Source of the DNA: Planctomycetaceae bacterium
GTDB lineage: Bacteria > Planctomycetota > Planctomycetia > Planctomycetales > Planctomycetaceae
DNA: 45,811 bases
Reading direction: 5' to 3'
Assembly (NCBI GenBank): GCA_013813775.1
Contig: JACCRE010000270.1
Location: 1 to 45,811 of the forward strand
This document shows positions 16,582 through 25,582 of this stretch, in pieces. Under the pieces are notes generated by a model. It made no database searches. It was not told the DNA's origin and worked only from the letters and a program-made list of their open reading frames with translations. The translations under genes were made by a program, and so were the position numbers. Position 1 is the first letter of the stretch. Every line of letters starts with the position of its first letter.

Positions 16582-18066
16582 TCACACAGGCGACCGCTCG
16601 AACAGATCCTTCACCACCTGCCCTTTGCCGTCTTCCGTCACGTAGAACGGGCGCTTCTCGATCTCGAAGCTCGTCGCGGGGCTGATGCCCATGGCGGCGT
16701 AGATGCTGGCGTGCAGGTCGGTGATGGTCACGGGGGTGCCGAGGGCCAGGCAGGGGCGTTCTTCGGCGGTCGCGCCGTGGACGTAGCTCTTCTTGATGCC
16801 TCCGCCGAACATCAGCACGCTGCAACCCGCCGTGAAGTGGCGGTGCAGGCCGTAGTGGATCGGCTCTTCGAGCGTGTCGCTCTTGGCTCGCGACTGGTCC
16901 TTCGCCGTGCTGCCGGGGCGGCCCTCGATCATCATGTCGCGGCTGAACTCGCTCGCGAGGATCACAAGCGTGCGGTCGAGCAGGCCGCGTTCTTCGAGAT
17001 CGAGAATCAACTGCGCGATCGGGCGATCGATCTCGCCTTTCATACGCGCATAGGTCTCGTGACCGTTCTCATGCGTGTCCCAATGCAGGAACGGGACGTA
17101 CTCGGTCGAGACTTCGATGAAGCGTGCGCCGGCTTCCGTCAGCCGCCGGGCGAGGAGGCAGCCGAGACCGAAGCGACCGGTGTCGTACTTCTCGTAGCTC
17201 TCCTTGGGTTCGAGCGTGAGATCGAACGCCGTGCGGTCGGGCGATTCGAGCAGGCGATGCGCGTTCTCGATGCTCCGCAGCATCGACTCGCGATGATAAT
17301 CACTCGCGAACTCGGCGTCCGGACTCGCCGCGGCGAGTTGCTTGAACTTCTTGTAGCGGCTCGCGAATCGATCGGCCGTCATGCCCTGCGGCGGTCCCAC
17401 GGCGGAGGCCGCCTGATCAGGATAAGGCAACAGAAACGGGCCGTACTCGCTGCCGAGGAACCCGCCGGTGTAGAAGGCTTTAAGTTCCTCCTTCTCGCCG
17501 ATGTCTTCGAGCCGCTGGCCGATGGCGATGAAGGGGGGGATCGCGGGGTTGTTCGGACCGAGCACGCGGGCCATCCACGACCCCATATGCGGGGCCGCGA
17601 CGGTTTGCGGCGGCACATAACCTGTGTGCCAATGATACTGATGCCGGCTGTGCAGGATGTTGCCGAGGTCCGCGACGACGTGCGAGCGGATCAGCGTGCC
17701 CCGGTCGAGCACGCCGGCGACATGCTCCAGCCCTTCGCAGATTTGCACGCCGGGGATCGCCGTGTCGATCGCAGGGAAGGTGCTCATGACCCTCTCGACG
17801 GGCAGCCCCTTCTCGAAGGGCTGATAGCGTTTCGGATCGAACGTCTCCGGAGCCGCCATGCCCCCCGCCATCCACAACAGGATGCACCGATCGGCCGTCG
17901 CCTTCGGCGCGGCCGCCGCGGCTTCTTCGGCGAACAACCTCCGCGGCTCGCCGGCGGCGAGCGCGGCGATGGACGCGGCGGACATCGCCTTGAGGAAGTC
18001 GCGCCGAGTCGCGGCGACTTCGGCGGGATTGCGGGGGTTCGCATGTGGATCAATTAAGAAGTGCAT
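16582..18066 (-). CDS. DUF1501 protein with twin-arginine signal
   Basis: 494 aa. The N-terminus has a Tat motif (TRRDFLK, R21-R22) and a short hydrophobic Ala-rich stretch, so it is probably exported folded. The rest is a DUF1501 protein, a member of the alkaline-phosphatase/sulfatase-like fold, with CILLWMAGGMAAPETFDPK near the N-terminus, WDTHENGHETY in the middle and VILASEFSRD, then HYGLHRHFTAGCSVLMFGGG near the end. DUF1501 genes are usually paired with PSC1/DUF1549/DUF1553 cytochromes, as here; the biochemical role is unknown, with polymer degradation often proposed. An Uma2 gene separates it from the cytochrome gene. Confidence 0.9.
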   Translation of the reverse strand: MHFLIDPHANPRNPAEVAATRRDFLKAMSAASIAALAAGEPRRLFAEEAAAAAPKATADRCILLWMAGGMAAPETFDPKRYQPFEKGLPVERVMSTFPAIDTAIPGVQICEGLEHVAGVLDRGTLIRSHVVADLGNILHSRHQYHWHTGYVPPQTVAAPHMGSWMARVLGPNNPAIPPFIAIGQRLEDIGEKEELKAFYTGGFLGSEYGPFLLPYPDQAASAVGPPQGMTADRFASRYKKFKQLAAASPDAEFASDYHRESMLRSIENAHRLLESPDRTAFDLTLEPKESYEKYDTGRFGLGCLLARRLTEAGARFIEVSTEYVPFLHWDTHENGHETYARMKGEIDRPIAQLILDLEERGLLDRTLVILASEFSRDMMIEGRPGSTAKDQSRAKSDTLEEPIHYGLHRHFTAGCSVLMFGGGIKKSYVHGATAEERPCLALGTPVTITDLHASIYAAMGISPATSFEIEKRPFYVTEDGKGQVVKDLFERSPV

Positions 18067-18075
18067 TGTGATTCC

Positions 18076-18768
18076 CTATTTGCTCACCAAGTCATACTGC
18101 CAAGTCCCGAGGCGGTCATGGCAGCGCTCGAATCGGACCGCTACTCCCAGCACTTCCGAGACTTGAAAGCCTTGCTGATCGGGAACAACCGGTTCGAAAC
18201 CGGATGTCCCTCGCGTGTGAACGACGAAGGTCAACTCTTTTTTCCGGCCGTCGGCGATCCAGAACTCGGTGACGCCTGCGTCGAAATAGGAGCGCGGTAG
18301 GCGAATGGTGTCCTTTCGGACGGTGCTGTCGCTGACGACTTCGATGATGAGATCAGGAGCACCTTCGACCTCAATGAAACGTCCTTGTTCAGCACCGGCC
18401 TTGGGCACAAGTCGTGCGCGGCCGGATTCGATCGCATCGAAAGTGACGACGATGACATCGGGCTCGGCCGAAAGGCCGACCTCAGGCGACGAAACGCGGA
18501 CGCTATCGGTGAAGGCGTAGCCCAAATCGTACCGTCGCACGTGATTCGCGATGCCCCGAGCGAGTTCCATTTTCACAGCGCCGTGCGCGATCACTTCCTC
18601 GCCGGCCATGTCGCTCACCTCGATGTTTCCGGCGATATAGTCGAAGCGGCCGGAGTCTGGACATTCCTCCGAAAGTGCCCAACGACGGAACGCCTCCAGG
18701 CCAGCCATTGCCTGCGAGGGCACGGCGACTTCGCATTCATCCGATGCAACAAGAAACCCTGCGGACAT
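18076..18768 (-). CDS. Uma2 family (DUF820) putative endonuclease
   Basis: 230 aa. The PD-(D/E)xK-like core is visible: GRFDYIAGNIEV, then LSAEPDVIVV (Asp of the motif) and APDLIIEVVSDSTVRKD (IEV-S), and a closing YFDAGVTEFWIAD. Uma2 proteins are common in cyanobacteria and planctomycetes; the restriction-nuclease fold is established, but substrates are not known. The gene lies between the cytochrome and DUF1501 genes, 9 bp before the DUF1501 start and 39 bp after the cytochrome stop, an unusual insertion in a conserved pair. The other copy in the window is at 43861-44445. Confidence 0.88.
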   Translation of the reverse strand: MSAGFLVASDECEVAVPSQAMAGLEAFRRWALSEECPDSGRFDYIAGNIEVSDMAGEEVIAHGAVKMELARGIANHVRRYDLGYAFTDSVRVSSPEVGLSAEPDVIVVTFDAIESGRARLVPKAGAEQGRFIEVEGAPDLIIEVVSDSTVRKDTIRLPRSYFDAGVTEFWIADGRKKELTFVVHTRGTSGFEPVVPDQQGFQVSEVLGVAVRFERCHDRLGTWQYDLVSK

Positions 18769-18807
18769 GCCTTGCCTCGTACTGCGATGGACGTGCGAGC
18801 CTTCCTT

Positions 18808-20718
18808 CTACCTTACGTGCTGAAACTCCGGCAGCAGCACGATCGCCCATAGGAGATCCGTCACGCCCTCCTGACCCGGCGGCGAGCCGGCGAGGTCGAG
18901 GGCGACGGCGAATTCTTCATCCGTCGGTTCGCGAGACAGCGCGGCCTTGAAAAGGTGGGAGACCAGCACGTCCGACGGCAGGTCCTTGAACTTCGCGACG
19001 AGTGTGCCAGCCCCCTTGGTGAGCATCTCCGCGAGCAACGGACCGTTCGACAGATCGAGAGCCTGCAAGGTCGTCAGTTGGTCCGGCCGGGTGGTCACAA
19101 CCTGCTCGCGGTTCGGGCGGCCGAGCGATCGCATCAGCGGGTCCGAAACGACGAACGCGGCCCGCACCGGCGGTCCCGCAACACCATCGGTGATGTCTTG
19201 CGGTTCGACGCCGATGTTCGCGCTTGCCTTGTCGGGACCGGTGCCGGTGATCGTCCAGACGGCGTCGAGGAATTGCTCGGCGCTCAGTCGCTTCGCCACC
19301 GGGCCGGCGTAGACGTATTCCCCTGTCGTCGGTTCCTCGTCGAGCGGCACGACCTGCGACTGATACGCTTTCGACGACGCGATGTGCCGTATGAGCTTCT
19401 TGAGATCGTAGCCGTTCTCGACGAGATCGCCGGCGAGGTGCTCTAGCACTTCATCGCTCCATGGCTCGGCGGCCATGGCGTCCACCGGCTCGACCAGACC
19501 GCGGCCCATCATCTGCCGCCAGATGCGGTTCGCGATCGTGCGCGGCAACCGGCCGTTGCCGGGATCGGTCATCAGCTCGGCGAGTCGCTTCTGACGCTCG
19601 GCCGGCGGAACGCTCGCGTCGATCGTGCCCAGTTCCGGAAAGACGAACTTCGCCTCGGCCGTCTTGCCCTGCGGAATATCGCAACGGTGGAGTTCAAGCG
19701 GCTCCTCGGCGACGATGGCGGCGAGGCCGTAGGCGTCGGTGAGCTTCCAGTCGTCGATGAAGCTGTCGTGACAGCTCGCGCACTTGAGATTGATGCCCAA
19801 AAACACCTGCCCCACGTTCTGCGAGAACTGCAACGGGGGCACCTGGCTGGCGTTGACCCGTCCACGCCAGATGATGCCCTTGGCGAAGCCTTCCGACTCA
19901 GGCGTGGGCGCGATCAGCTCCCGCACGAACGCGTCGTAGGGCTTGTTCGCGAGCAACGCCTGATAGAGCCAGCCCGTGATTTGCTTGCGACCGCCGTCGA
20001 TGAAGCCCGTTCCCGCGTAATCGTTGCGCAGCAGATCGTTCCAGAAGGTCATCCAATGCGCCGCGTAATCCCGATCGCGCCCCAGGACTGCCTCGACCGC
20101 CTTCGCACGTTTGTCGGGATCGGTGTTGGCGAGAAACTCCGTAAGTTGAGCCTCGCTGGGCAGCAGGCCGACGACATCGAGATTCAAGCGTCGCAGAAAT
20201 GCCGCATCGTCGGCGGGAGACGACAGCGTCACGTCGTGCTCGCTCGCATACGCGGCCAGCAAGCGATCGATGGGGTGCTCGCCCGTCTCCGGCGTGGCGG
20301 GCGGGATCTCGACCTTCTGCAGAGCGAGCGGTTTCGACTTTGGCGCGGTGCGGAAGGTGAAACCGTCGGTCCAGGGCAGATCGGCCTCGATCCAGCGGCG
20401 CAGCAGCGTGACCTGCTTCTCGCTGAGCCGATCGCCTTCCGGAGGCATTTTGTAATCCGGCTCGTCGCTGGTGACGCGGTCGATCAGGTCGCTCGCAGCA
20501 GGATCACCCGGCACCACCGCACTCGATTCGAGCATCGTCGCGCGCGTGTCGAGCGAGAACGAGCCTTTGTACGTTCCGTCGGTGTGGCACTTCGCGCAAC
20601 GGGCCTTCAGAATCGGCAGCACATCGTGCGCGAAATCGATTGGCGCGGGGTCGGCGGCGACGCTGGGCGTGACGCAGAGCAATGCCGTGAGCGCGGCAGG
20701 CAGTACGAACAACCTCAT
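18808..20718 (-). CDS. PSC1/DUF1549/DUF1553 planctomycete cytochrome c-type protein
   Basis: 636 aa from the ATG at 20718 (an upstream extension is not coding). A signal peptide (MRLFVLPAALTALLCVTPSV) is followed by a heme-binding CAKCH at residues 41-45 in the PSC1 cytochrome domain, then DUF1549 with a second CASCH at 313-317 and a DUF1553 C-terminus (NGPLLAEMLTKG and LSREPTDEEF patterns). It is shorter than most relatives, which can exceed 800 aa. Such proteins are periplasmic, possibly electron carriers of the partner DUF1501 enzyme; this is inference. The DUF1501 gene follows downstream after the Uma2 gene. Confidence 0.9.
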   Translation of the reverse strand: MRLFVLPAALTALLCVTPSVAADPAPIDFAHDVLPILKARCAKCHTDGTYKGSFSLDTRATMLESSAVVPGDPAASDLIDRVTSDEPDYKMPPEGDRLSEKQVTLLRRWIEADLPWTDGFTFRTAPKSKPLALQKVEIPPATPETGEHPIDRLLAAYASEHDVTLSSPADDAAFLRRLNLDVVGLLPSEAQLTEFLANTDPDKRAKAVEAVLGRDRDYAAHWMTFWNDLLRNDYAGTGFIDGGRKQITGWLYQALLANKPYDAFVRELIAPTPESEGFAKGIIWRGRVNASQVPPLQFSQNVGQVFLGINLKCASCHDSFIDDWKLTDAYGLAAIVAEEPLELHRCDIPQGKTAEAKFVFPELGTIDASVPPAERQKRLAELMTDPGNGRLPRTIANRIWRQMMGRGLVEPVDAMAAEPWSDEVLEHLAGDLVENGYDLKKLIRHIASSKAYQSQVVPLDEEPTTGEYVYAGPVAKRLSAEQFLDAVWTITGTGPDKASANIGVEPQDITDGVAGPPVRAAFVVSDPLMRSLGRPNREQVVTTRPDQLTTLQALDLSNGPLLAEMLTKGAGTLVAKFKDLPSDVLVSHLFKAALSREPTDEEFAVALDLAGSPPGQEGVTDLLWAIVLLPEFQHVR

Positions 20719-20870
20719 GGGCACGCAGGTCCGATCAGAGGTGGGAAACGATACGGAAGGATATTCATCGTACCCCGCCGCAGAGCGAACGGGCAACGCC
20801 GCTGCGATGTCGAACGCTCCTCCGGCATTCGTCGCATGCATGGTTCCGCCGGAGCCGTCGCAAGGTTATA

Positions 20871-20955
20871 CACGTGCAGCGTGGCACGCCCTGACGACAG
20901 GAAGGACGTGGCGATCCGGAATCGACCACGCCCGTTCAGGGCGTGCCGCCCTACG
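20871..20955. repeat. GTGGCACGCCCTGACG-family repeat, copy 1
   Basis: The left arm GTGGCACGCCCTGACGACAG (20881-20900) continues as GAAGGACGTGG and is mirrored by CCACGCCCGTTCAGGGCGTG near 20926-20945. It sits between the cytochrome and ceramidase genes, which are divergent. The left arm is nearly identical to 36038-36070. Confidence 0.7.
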
Positions 20956-20982
20956 AGCCTTTTCGTGTTGTGACGGGAGCGA

Positions 20983-22395
20983 ATGATGACTTGGGCCACA
21001 CGTTGCCTGCTCGCGATGTCCGGCGTGTTCTCTCTCTTCGCGGCAAATGCCGAAGCCGGCCCGCTGCAAGCCGGCGCCGCTTCCATCGACGTCACTCCGC
21101 CCGCCGAATGGCTGCCGATCGCCGTCAACGGGGGGTTCACGGCGAAGTTCGTCGACACGATCACCGATCCGCTGCATGCGAAGGCGATCGTGCTCAGCGA
21201 CGGCGCGACGACGATCGTGCTGTGCACCGTCGATAGCTGCGTCATCGATCGAGCTCTGATGGACGAAGCGAAGGCGATCGCCGAAAAGGAGACGGGCGTT
21301 CCGACGAGCCACATGCTCGTCTCAGCGACGCACACGCATTCGGCTCCCGCAGTGACCGGCGCGCACGGCACCGACGCCGACGAACGTTATCGCGAGTTTC
21401 TGATCGGCAAGCTCGCCGAAGCGATCACGACGGCCCACTCCAAGCTCGCTCCCGCCGAGGCCGGCTACGCCGTCGGCGAATGCACGCAGTGGGTGCATAA
21501 TCGCCGCTGGCTCATGAAGCCGGGCACGGCTCTGACGGTGCCGTTCACCGGCCGCGGCGAGAACACGGCCCAAATGAACCCAGGGCATCAGAATCCCAAC
21601 ATGATCCGGCAGTCGGGGCCGTCCGATCCTACCGTCACGTTGCTCGCGATTCGCGATATCGAGCACCGACCGATCGCCGTCTATGCGAACTACTCGACGC
21701 ATTACGCGGGCGCGCCGAACATCTCCGCCGACTATTTCGGAGTCTTCGGCGAAGAGATGCAGCGGCTGACCGGCGGCACAACAGACTTCGTGGGCATCAT
21801 GTCCAACGGCACGAGCGGCGATGCCAACTGCATCGACTTCTCACAGCCCGCCAGGAAGTTCACGCACACCCAGGTCGGTCGCGACGTCGCCGGGGAAGCG
21901 TTCAAGGCCTATGAGACGATCGAGTTCTCCAATGACATTCCCATCGCGAGTGCCGAGACGACGCTCACGCTCGACGTCCGGCTGCCGAACGAGGAAGAAG
22001 TCCGCCAGGCGAAAGAGTTTCTGGAAAAAGAGGTCGGCGATCGGCTGCCGAAGTCCGTCCCCGAGAGCTATGCCCGCGAAACCGTGCTGCTTTCGGAGAT
22101 GCCGCCCACGCGCGAGTTGAAGCTGCAAGCCTTCCGCATCGGCGAACTCGGCATCGCGACATTGCCGACCGAGACCTACGGCATCACCGGCCTGACGATC
22201 AAGCAGGACAGCCCTTTCAAGCCGACGCTCGTCGTCGGCCTCGCCAACGGCTGGGACGGCTACCTGCCGACCCCCGAGCAGCACCCCTTGGGCGGCTACA
22301 CGACTTGGCGCTGCCGCGCGAGCTGCCTTGAAATCGAAGCGGAGCCGAAGATTCGTGCGGCGCTCGCCGGACTGTTGAAGCAGGTCGCGGAATAA
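20983..22395 (+). CDS. Neutral/alkaline ceramidase-like exported hydrolase
   Basis: 470 aa. The start at 20983 has GGGAG 4 bases upstream; an ATG codon follows directly as the second residue. Residues 1-25 form a signal peptide (CLLAMSGVFSLFAANAEA). The N-terminal domain carries AGAASIDVTPP and the metal-site motif SATHTHSAP (H117, H119), both typical of the neutral/alkaline non-lysosomal ceramidase N-terminal family. Later motifs include YANYSTHYAG and MSNGTSGDANCID. The family in planctomycetes is large and mostly of unknown substrate; amide or ester hydrolysis at a zinc site is likely. It shares a divergent 264 bp gap with the cytochrome gene. Confidence 0.85.
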   Translation: MMTWATRCLLAMSGVFSLFAANAEAGPLQAGAASIDVTPPAEWLPIAVNGGFTAKFVDTITDPLHAKAIVLSDGATTIVLCTVDSCVIDRALMDEAKAIAEKETGVPTSHMLVSATHTHSAPAVTGAHGTDADERYREFLIGKLAEAITTAHSKLAPAEAGYAVGECTQWVHNRRWLMKPGTALTVPFTGRGENTAQMNPGHQNPNMIRQSGPSDPTVTLLAIRDIEHRPIAVYANYSTHYAGAPNISADYFGVFGEEMQRLTGGTTDFVGIMSNGTSGDANCIDFSQPARKFTHTQVGRDVAGEAFKAYETIEFSNDIPIASAETTLTLDVRLPNEEEVRQAKEFLEKEVGDRLPKSVPESYARETVLLSEMPPTRELKLQAFRIGELGIATLPTETYGITGLTIKQDSPFKPTLVVGLANGWDGYLPTPEQHPLGGYTTWRCRASCLEIEAEPKIRAALAGLLKQVAE

Positions 22396-22680
22396 CACCT
22401 TGCAGGCGGCTCCATACTGGCGTAGGAGCTCCCTGAACCGCAGTCTGCCGCGCAAGAATCGCTCAGCCAATTCACGCGGCACTCTCTGAAGTATCCTCTT
22501 GCAGGCATTGGAATTGACAAGCTCATGCCGCAGATTATTCTCAATGCGTTCAGTTCACAGAATCACAAGTTAGCAGACGAAGGCAGCGCCATCAAGCCCT
22601 CGCCCAAGCTTGTCACTACAGGACCCGCGGTAGCCCCAAGAGGGAAATACAACTGTAATACTAGGGCGAGGATCATTGCG

Positions 22681-22887
22681 ATGACACGATGGCATGTTCC
22701 TTCGACGTGGCGTGAGTGGGACCGGACTTTTCTTCGATCACTGCCGGCGCTGGCCATTGCAGCTGCCGTCGGTTTGTACTTCGGCGGGCCAGCGGACAAT
22801 CTGATCGTGATCGCTTGGCTGCTCCCCATATGGTTGGTCGCGCGAAGTCGAGCGTCGGTGACCTATCCCGAGCGAGAGTCCGCCTAA
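22681..22887 (+). CDS. Small membrane protein in a cassette-like setting
   Basis: 68 aa from ATG 22681 to TAA 22885-22887. It has a soluble start (MTRWHVPSTWREWDRTFLRS) and two adjacent hydrophobic segments (ALAIAAAVGLYFGG and LIVIAWLLPIWLVA). No family is recognised. The stop codon lies within a GCCTAAC sequence that begins an attC-like hairpin (22882-22953), the arrangement seen in integron gene cassettes. A longer in-frame start at 22525 is possible but less likely. Confidence 0.45.
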   Translation: MTRWHVPSTWREWDRTFLRSLPALAIAAAVGLYFGGPADNLIVIAWLLPIWLVARSRASVTYPERESA

Positions 22888-22953
22888 CAAGGCGCTGCAG
22901 TTGACCCGCGGCCCAACGGCCGCTTTGGCGCTGCTCCTCCGCAGCGGTTATAC
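22882..22953 (+). other. attC-like site after the small membrane gene
   Basis: Starts with GCCTAAC (fits the RYYYAAC attC consensus), has a paired GCGCTGC/GCAGCG stem, an inner GCGGCC-CAAC-GGCCGC hairpin and ends at GTTATAC, which departs from GTTRRRY at one position. No integron integrase is seen, so it could be a relic or an unrelated hairpin. Confidence 0.4.
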
Positions 22954-22980
22954 TTCGCATTATCCGCTCGCTTGAGCGCC

Positions 22981-23135
22981 GGGTGCCACTGGCGTGTCGC
23001 CAGTGCGAACGGTCTTTCATCCTCGAATCTTCAGTGCGGCTCGACTACGACTCGTTGATTTCGTTGGGTCGATCTTGGTCGAAGCTTATGGGCAGCCGCA
23101 AGGTGACTTGCACTGGCGACACGCCAGTGGCACCC
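22981..23135. repeat. Repeat element with perfect 26 bp terminal inverted repeats
   Basis: The left end GGGTGCCACTGGCGTGTCGC, continuing CAGTGC, is exactly mirrored by the right end GCACTGGCGACACGCCAGTG, continuing GCACCC. Each end also folds into its own hairpin (CACTGGCG / CGCCAGTG, 3-base loop). The 103 bp interior has no gene. It lies 31 bp past the permease stop. Confidence 0.85.
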
Positions 23136-23166
23136 AGCCGTCCGATAGGAAGCGATCGCTTTCGCG

Positions 23167-24861
23167 TCACTCCGCCTGTTCCAGATCGAACAGCGCGTGC
23201 TCCGACGAGAGATTCCCGACGGGAGGCTCTGCAAACCACCAATGTGAGATCGCGAACAGGGCTGCGAACGCGAGATAACCGATCGCGATGCCCCAGGGAC
23301 GGAACGCCGTCGCACCATCGGCCGGCGTCTGGAACAGATACAAAAAGTCGGGCACGTTGCCGGTGATCTGGTAGGCGTGCATGAGTCCAAGAGCCGTCAG
23401 CAGCGCAGCGACGAGACTCCAGCAGGCCGCTGCCACGAATCGTCGCTCGATCAGAAAGACGCTTACGGCGGCGAGGATCATGCAGGTGAAGATGTATCCG
23501 CGTTCCAGGACGAGCATGCCATGCAGCAGGAAGCCGTTCGATGCCGCATGCGACATCGCGGGAACATCGCCGATGAGGTTTTGCACCGTCGGTTGACCGG
23601 CGATCAGAAACGCGCCTTGAGTCACCGTCCACCCGAAGGCGGCGATCGCGGGGAAGAGGCCGACGGCCACCGCGGGAGCGTGGGCCGCCGGAGTCGTCTG
23701 ATAGGCTTGCGCTGTGATGATCACGCCGATCCACAACACGATCGCGACGCCCGCTTCCAGCGGAACGAGCGCGGCGATCGTCGAGACGGTGCCCGTCAGG
23801 CAGATGAGCGTGATCACCAGCCCATTGAGCGTGCTGTAGCCGCTGCGGGCGCCGAGTTCCTTCCAGCCGGGATGACCGATGTAAATCGTCGTCGGAAAGC
23901 AACTGCCGAACGCCGCCGCGAGCAGCGTGCCGACGCCGTTCACGGCGAGCGAACTGCGGGTGTCGTAGCGATCGCCGGCGGCCTCGGCGGATTCGATGTT
24001 CTGCAAGCTGCCGACGACGTTGAACAGCCCCATCGGAATGATCACCGATAAGGCGCCGATCCATTGTTGAGGTTGCGACAACGTCGCCCAAATCTCGCCG
24101 ACGACCGGTGACGGCAGATAGAAGCCTCGCGCTTCCCACGCCGACGAGACCAGAGACCACTCCATCGGCGGCCCGGCGATCGAACGGGGCAGCCACGGCA
24201 CGAGCAACCACGCCGACAGCGTGCCGATCAACACCGCGAGCAGTCCGCCCGGCATCGCCAGCGGGAACTTCACGCGGGCGAAGTAAGTGACGAGAATCAC
24301 CGCGAGCGGCGGCATCGCCACGAGAGGCCGCTGAAAGATCTGCAAGGCGAACGTCATCGAAATGAAGCCGACGGCGATGCCGGCGAGCGTCGAAAGCAAC
24401 GCGGCCCGCGGCGTCGCCCGGCGGATGCGTTCGGCGATGAACGCCCCGGCGAACTCAATGACTCCGCTGCCCAGGCAAGCGATGAGCCCCAGCACCCAGG
24501 CGTGCCGCGCCGCAGCGTCTTGCTTTGCTCCGCCTGCGATCGCGACGTCATACGCCGGACCCATCACGAAGAAGATGAAGACGAGCAACGAGGGTGTATT
24601 GATGCCATAGGGCAACGCCGTGACGTCGCTCCGTCCCGCTCGTTTCGCGACTCGATGCGCCTGCCAGGCGTAGAACAAGTTCCCGGCCAGCAAACTGACA
24701 GCCGCCCCCGGAAAGATGTACCGCAGGAACAGCGGCGAATCCGGGGCGATGTTGCAGCGCTGCTGCAACAGAAAGATGACCGTCAGGAACTGCACGAGGT
24801 TATCGACGAACAATCCGAAGAAGCCGTCGAGATCGCCGCGGCAGAAGAACGGGTTTCGCAT
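23167..24861 (-). CDS. NCS2-like nucleobase/solute permease
   Basis: 564 aa from the ATG at 24861; the open frame upstream runs into repeats and is not coding. About 12 or more hydrophobic segments are spread along the protein, starting with [20 protein letters not shown]. Motifs such as [20 protein letters not shown] near the N-terminus and [20 protein letters not shown] in the middle, followed by [17 protein letters not shown], fit the AzgA/NCS2 permease architecture (compare the VDNLG-type and NGVG-type regions). The substrate, perhaps a purine or xanthine, cannot be told. It is convergent with the ceramidase region and has no obvious operon partner. Confidence 0.75.
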   Translation of the reverse strand: MRNPFFCRGDLDGFFGLFVDNLVQFLTVIFLLQQRCNIAPDSPLFLRYIFPGAAVSLLAGNLFYAWQAHRVAKRAGRSDVTALPYGINTPSLLVFIFFVMGPAYDVAIAGGAKQDAAARHAWVLGLIACLGSGVIEFAGAFIAERIRRATPRAALLSTLAGIAVGFISMTFALQIFQRPLVAMPPLAVILVTYFARVKFPLAMPGGLLAVLIGTLSAWLLVPWLPRSIAGPPMEWSLVSSAWEARGFYLPSPVVGEIWATLSQPQQWIGALSVIIPMGLFNVVGSLQNIESAEAAGDRYDTRSSLAVNGVGTLLAAAFGSCFPTTIYIGHPGWKELGARSGYSTLNGLVITLICLTGTVSTIAALVPLEAGVAIVLWIGVIITAQAYQTTPAAHAPAVAVGLFPAIAAFGWTVTQGAFLIAGQPTVQNLIGDVPAMSHAASNGFLLHGMLVLERGYIFTCMILAAVSVFLIERRFVAAACWSLVAALLTALGLMHAYQITGNVPDFLYLFQTPADGATAFRPWGIAIGYLAFAALFAISHWWFAEPPVGNLSSEHALFDLEQAE

Positions 24862-25072
24862 GGTGAGGGATGGCGAACGGGGAACGGCGAACGGCGACGA
24901 GGGCGGAAACAGGGTAGGCGATCCATGAAATGAACGCGATGGCGCACGACTCGCTCGAAGAGCCTCACGCAAACACGCGAAGGCGTAAATTGAATGGAAG
25001 TCTTCTCCTCGTTTCCATGACTGACTGTGGGGACGAGAGAACGCAGTATCACGAGCATCGCAGAAAAGAGTC

Positions 25073-25164
25073 TGACGCAGAGGCGCGGAGAGCGCAGAGA
25101 GGCCGATCGAGGGGCGGTGCGTGCGTCCTGCTTTTCCTCCGCGCCCTCTGCGCCTCTGCGTAAG
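25073..25164. repeat. Inverted repeat, ACGCAGAGGCGCGGAG family
   Basis: The left arm CTGACGCAGAGGCGCGGAGA and the reverse complement of the right arm, CTTACGCAGAGGCGCAGAGG, match over more than 25 bp, leaving a 40 bp spacer. It lies in the repeat-rich permease/tadA gap. Confidence 0.75.
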
Positions 25165-25187
25165 CTTTCTCCTTGCTTTTGTTCTCT

Positions 25188-25210
25188 GAGGCCGGGACAA
25201 AACCGGCCTC
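25188..25210. other. Short perfect hairpin
   Basis: GAGGCCGG and CCGGCCTC form an 8 bp stem around GACAAAA. It lies between two repeat elements in the permease/tadA gap. It does not end a gene, so it is probably part of the repeat debris or a regulatory stem. Confidence 0.45.
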
Positions 25211-25237
25211 TCTCTGCTGCGGCTCACGAATCCAGTC

Positions 25238-25386
25238 CCCCTCTCCTTGGGGAGAGGAGTGAGGGGATGTCTTGCGGTCTCATCTCTGTGCTTTTCCGCT
25301 TCGACGACCACCGTGCGAGCGAACGCAAGCGACGCGGAGTGTCCACCTTGCCCCTCACCCCCGGCCCCTCTCCCGAGGGAGAGGGG
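25238..25386. repeat. Inverted-repeat element, CCCCTCTCC family, copy 2
   Basis: The ends CCCCTCTCCTTGGGGAGAGG and the inverse of CCCCTCACCCCCGGCCCCTC onward are the same as those of the copy at 9238-9401. In inverse orientation the flanking ACAACTCCCCTCTCC and the interior GTCGCTTGCGTTCG versus GCCGCTTGCGCTCG also match. This is shared ancestry over more than the arms. Confidence 0.8.
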
Positions 25387-25582
25387 AGTTGTGTCCGAAC
25401 CACTCGGTCGAGAACGCCATGCGCTGCTGACGACATCACGCTTCACCGAAAAGACGCTCCGCCACACTCTGTGATCTCTGCGTCCTCCGCGATGAACTTC
25501 ATCGTCGGCCCTTGGAGTCTTCGCGTCTTTGGGTGAGACTCTTTCTTCTCGGCATCCACGCACACAACCTCCCATCTTCCGC

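Larger units (their letters stand above)
24862..25582. other. Divergent 720 bp gap filled with repeats
   Basis: The gap between the permease and tadA starts holds no convincing gene. It contains the inverted repeats at 25073-25164 and 25238-25386, a GAGGCCGG/CCGGCCTC hairpin (25188-25210), and a degenerate half element (CTCTGCGTCCTCCGCG through GTCTTCGCGTCTTTGGGTG, 25474-25537). Promoters for both genes must lie here but were not placed. Confidence 0.6.

Noticed and set aside
16450-18057. 535-aa plus-strand open frame opposite DUF1501
   Set aside because: Composition is Arg/His-rich with no family motif, and the opposite strand is a recognised gene.
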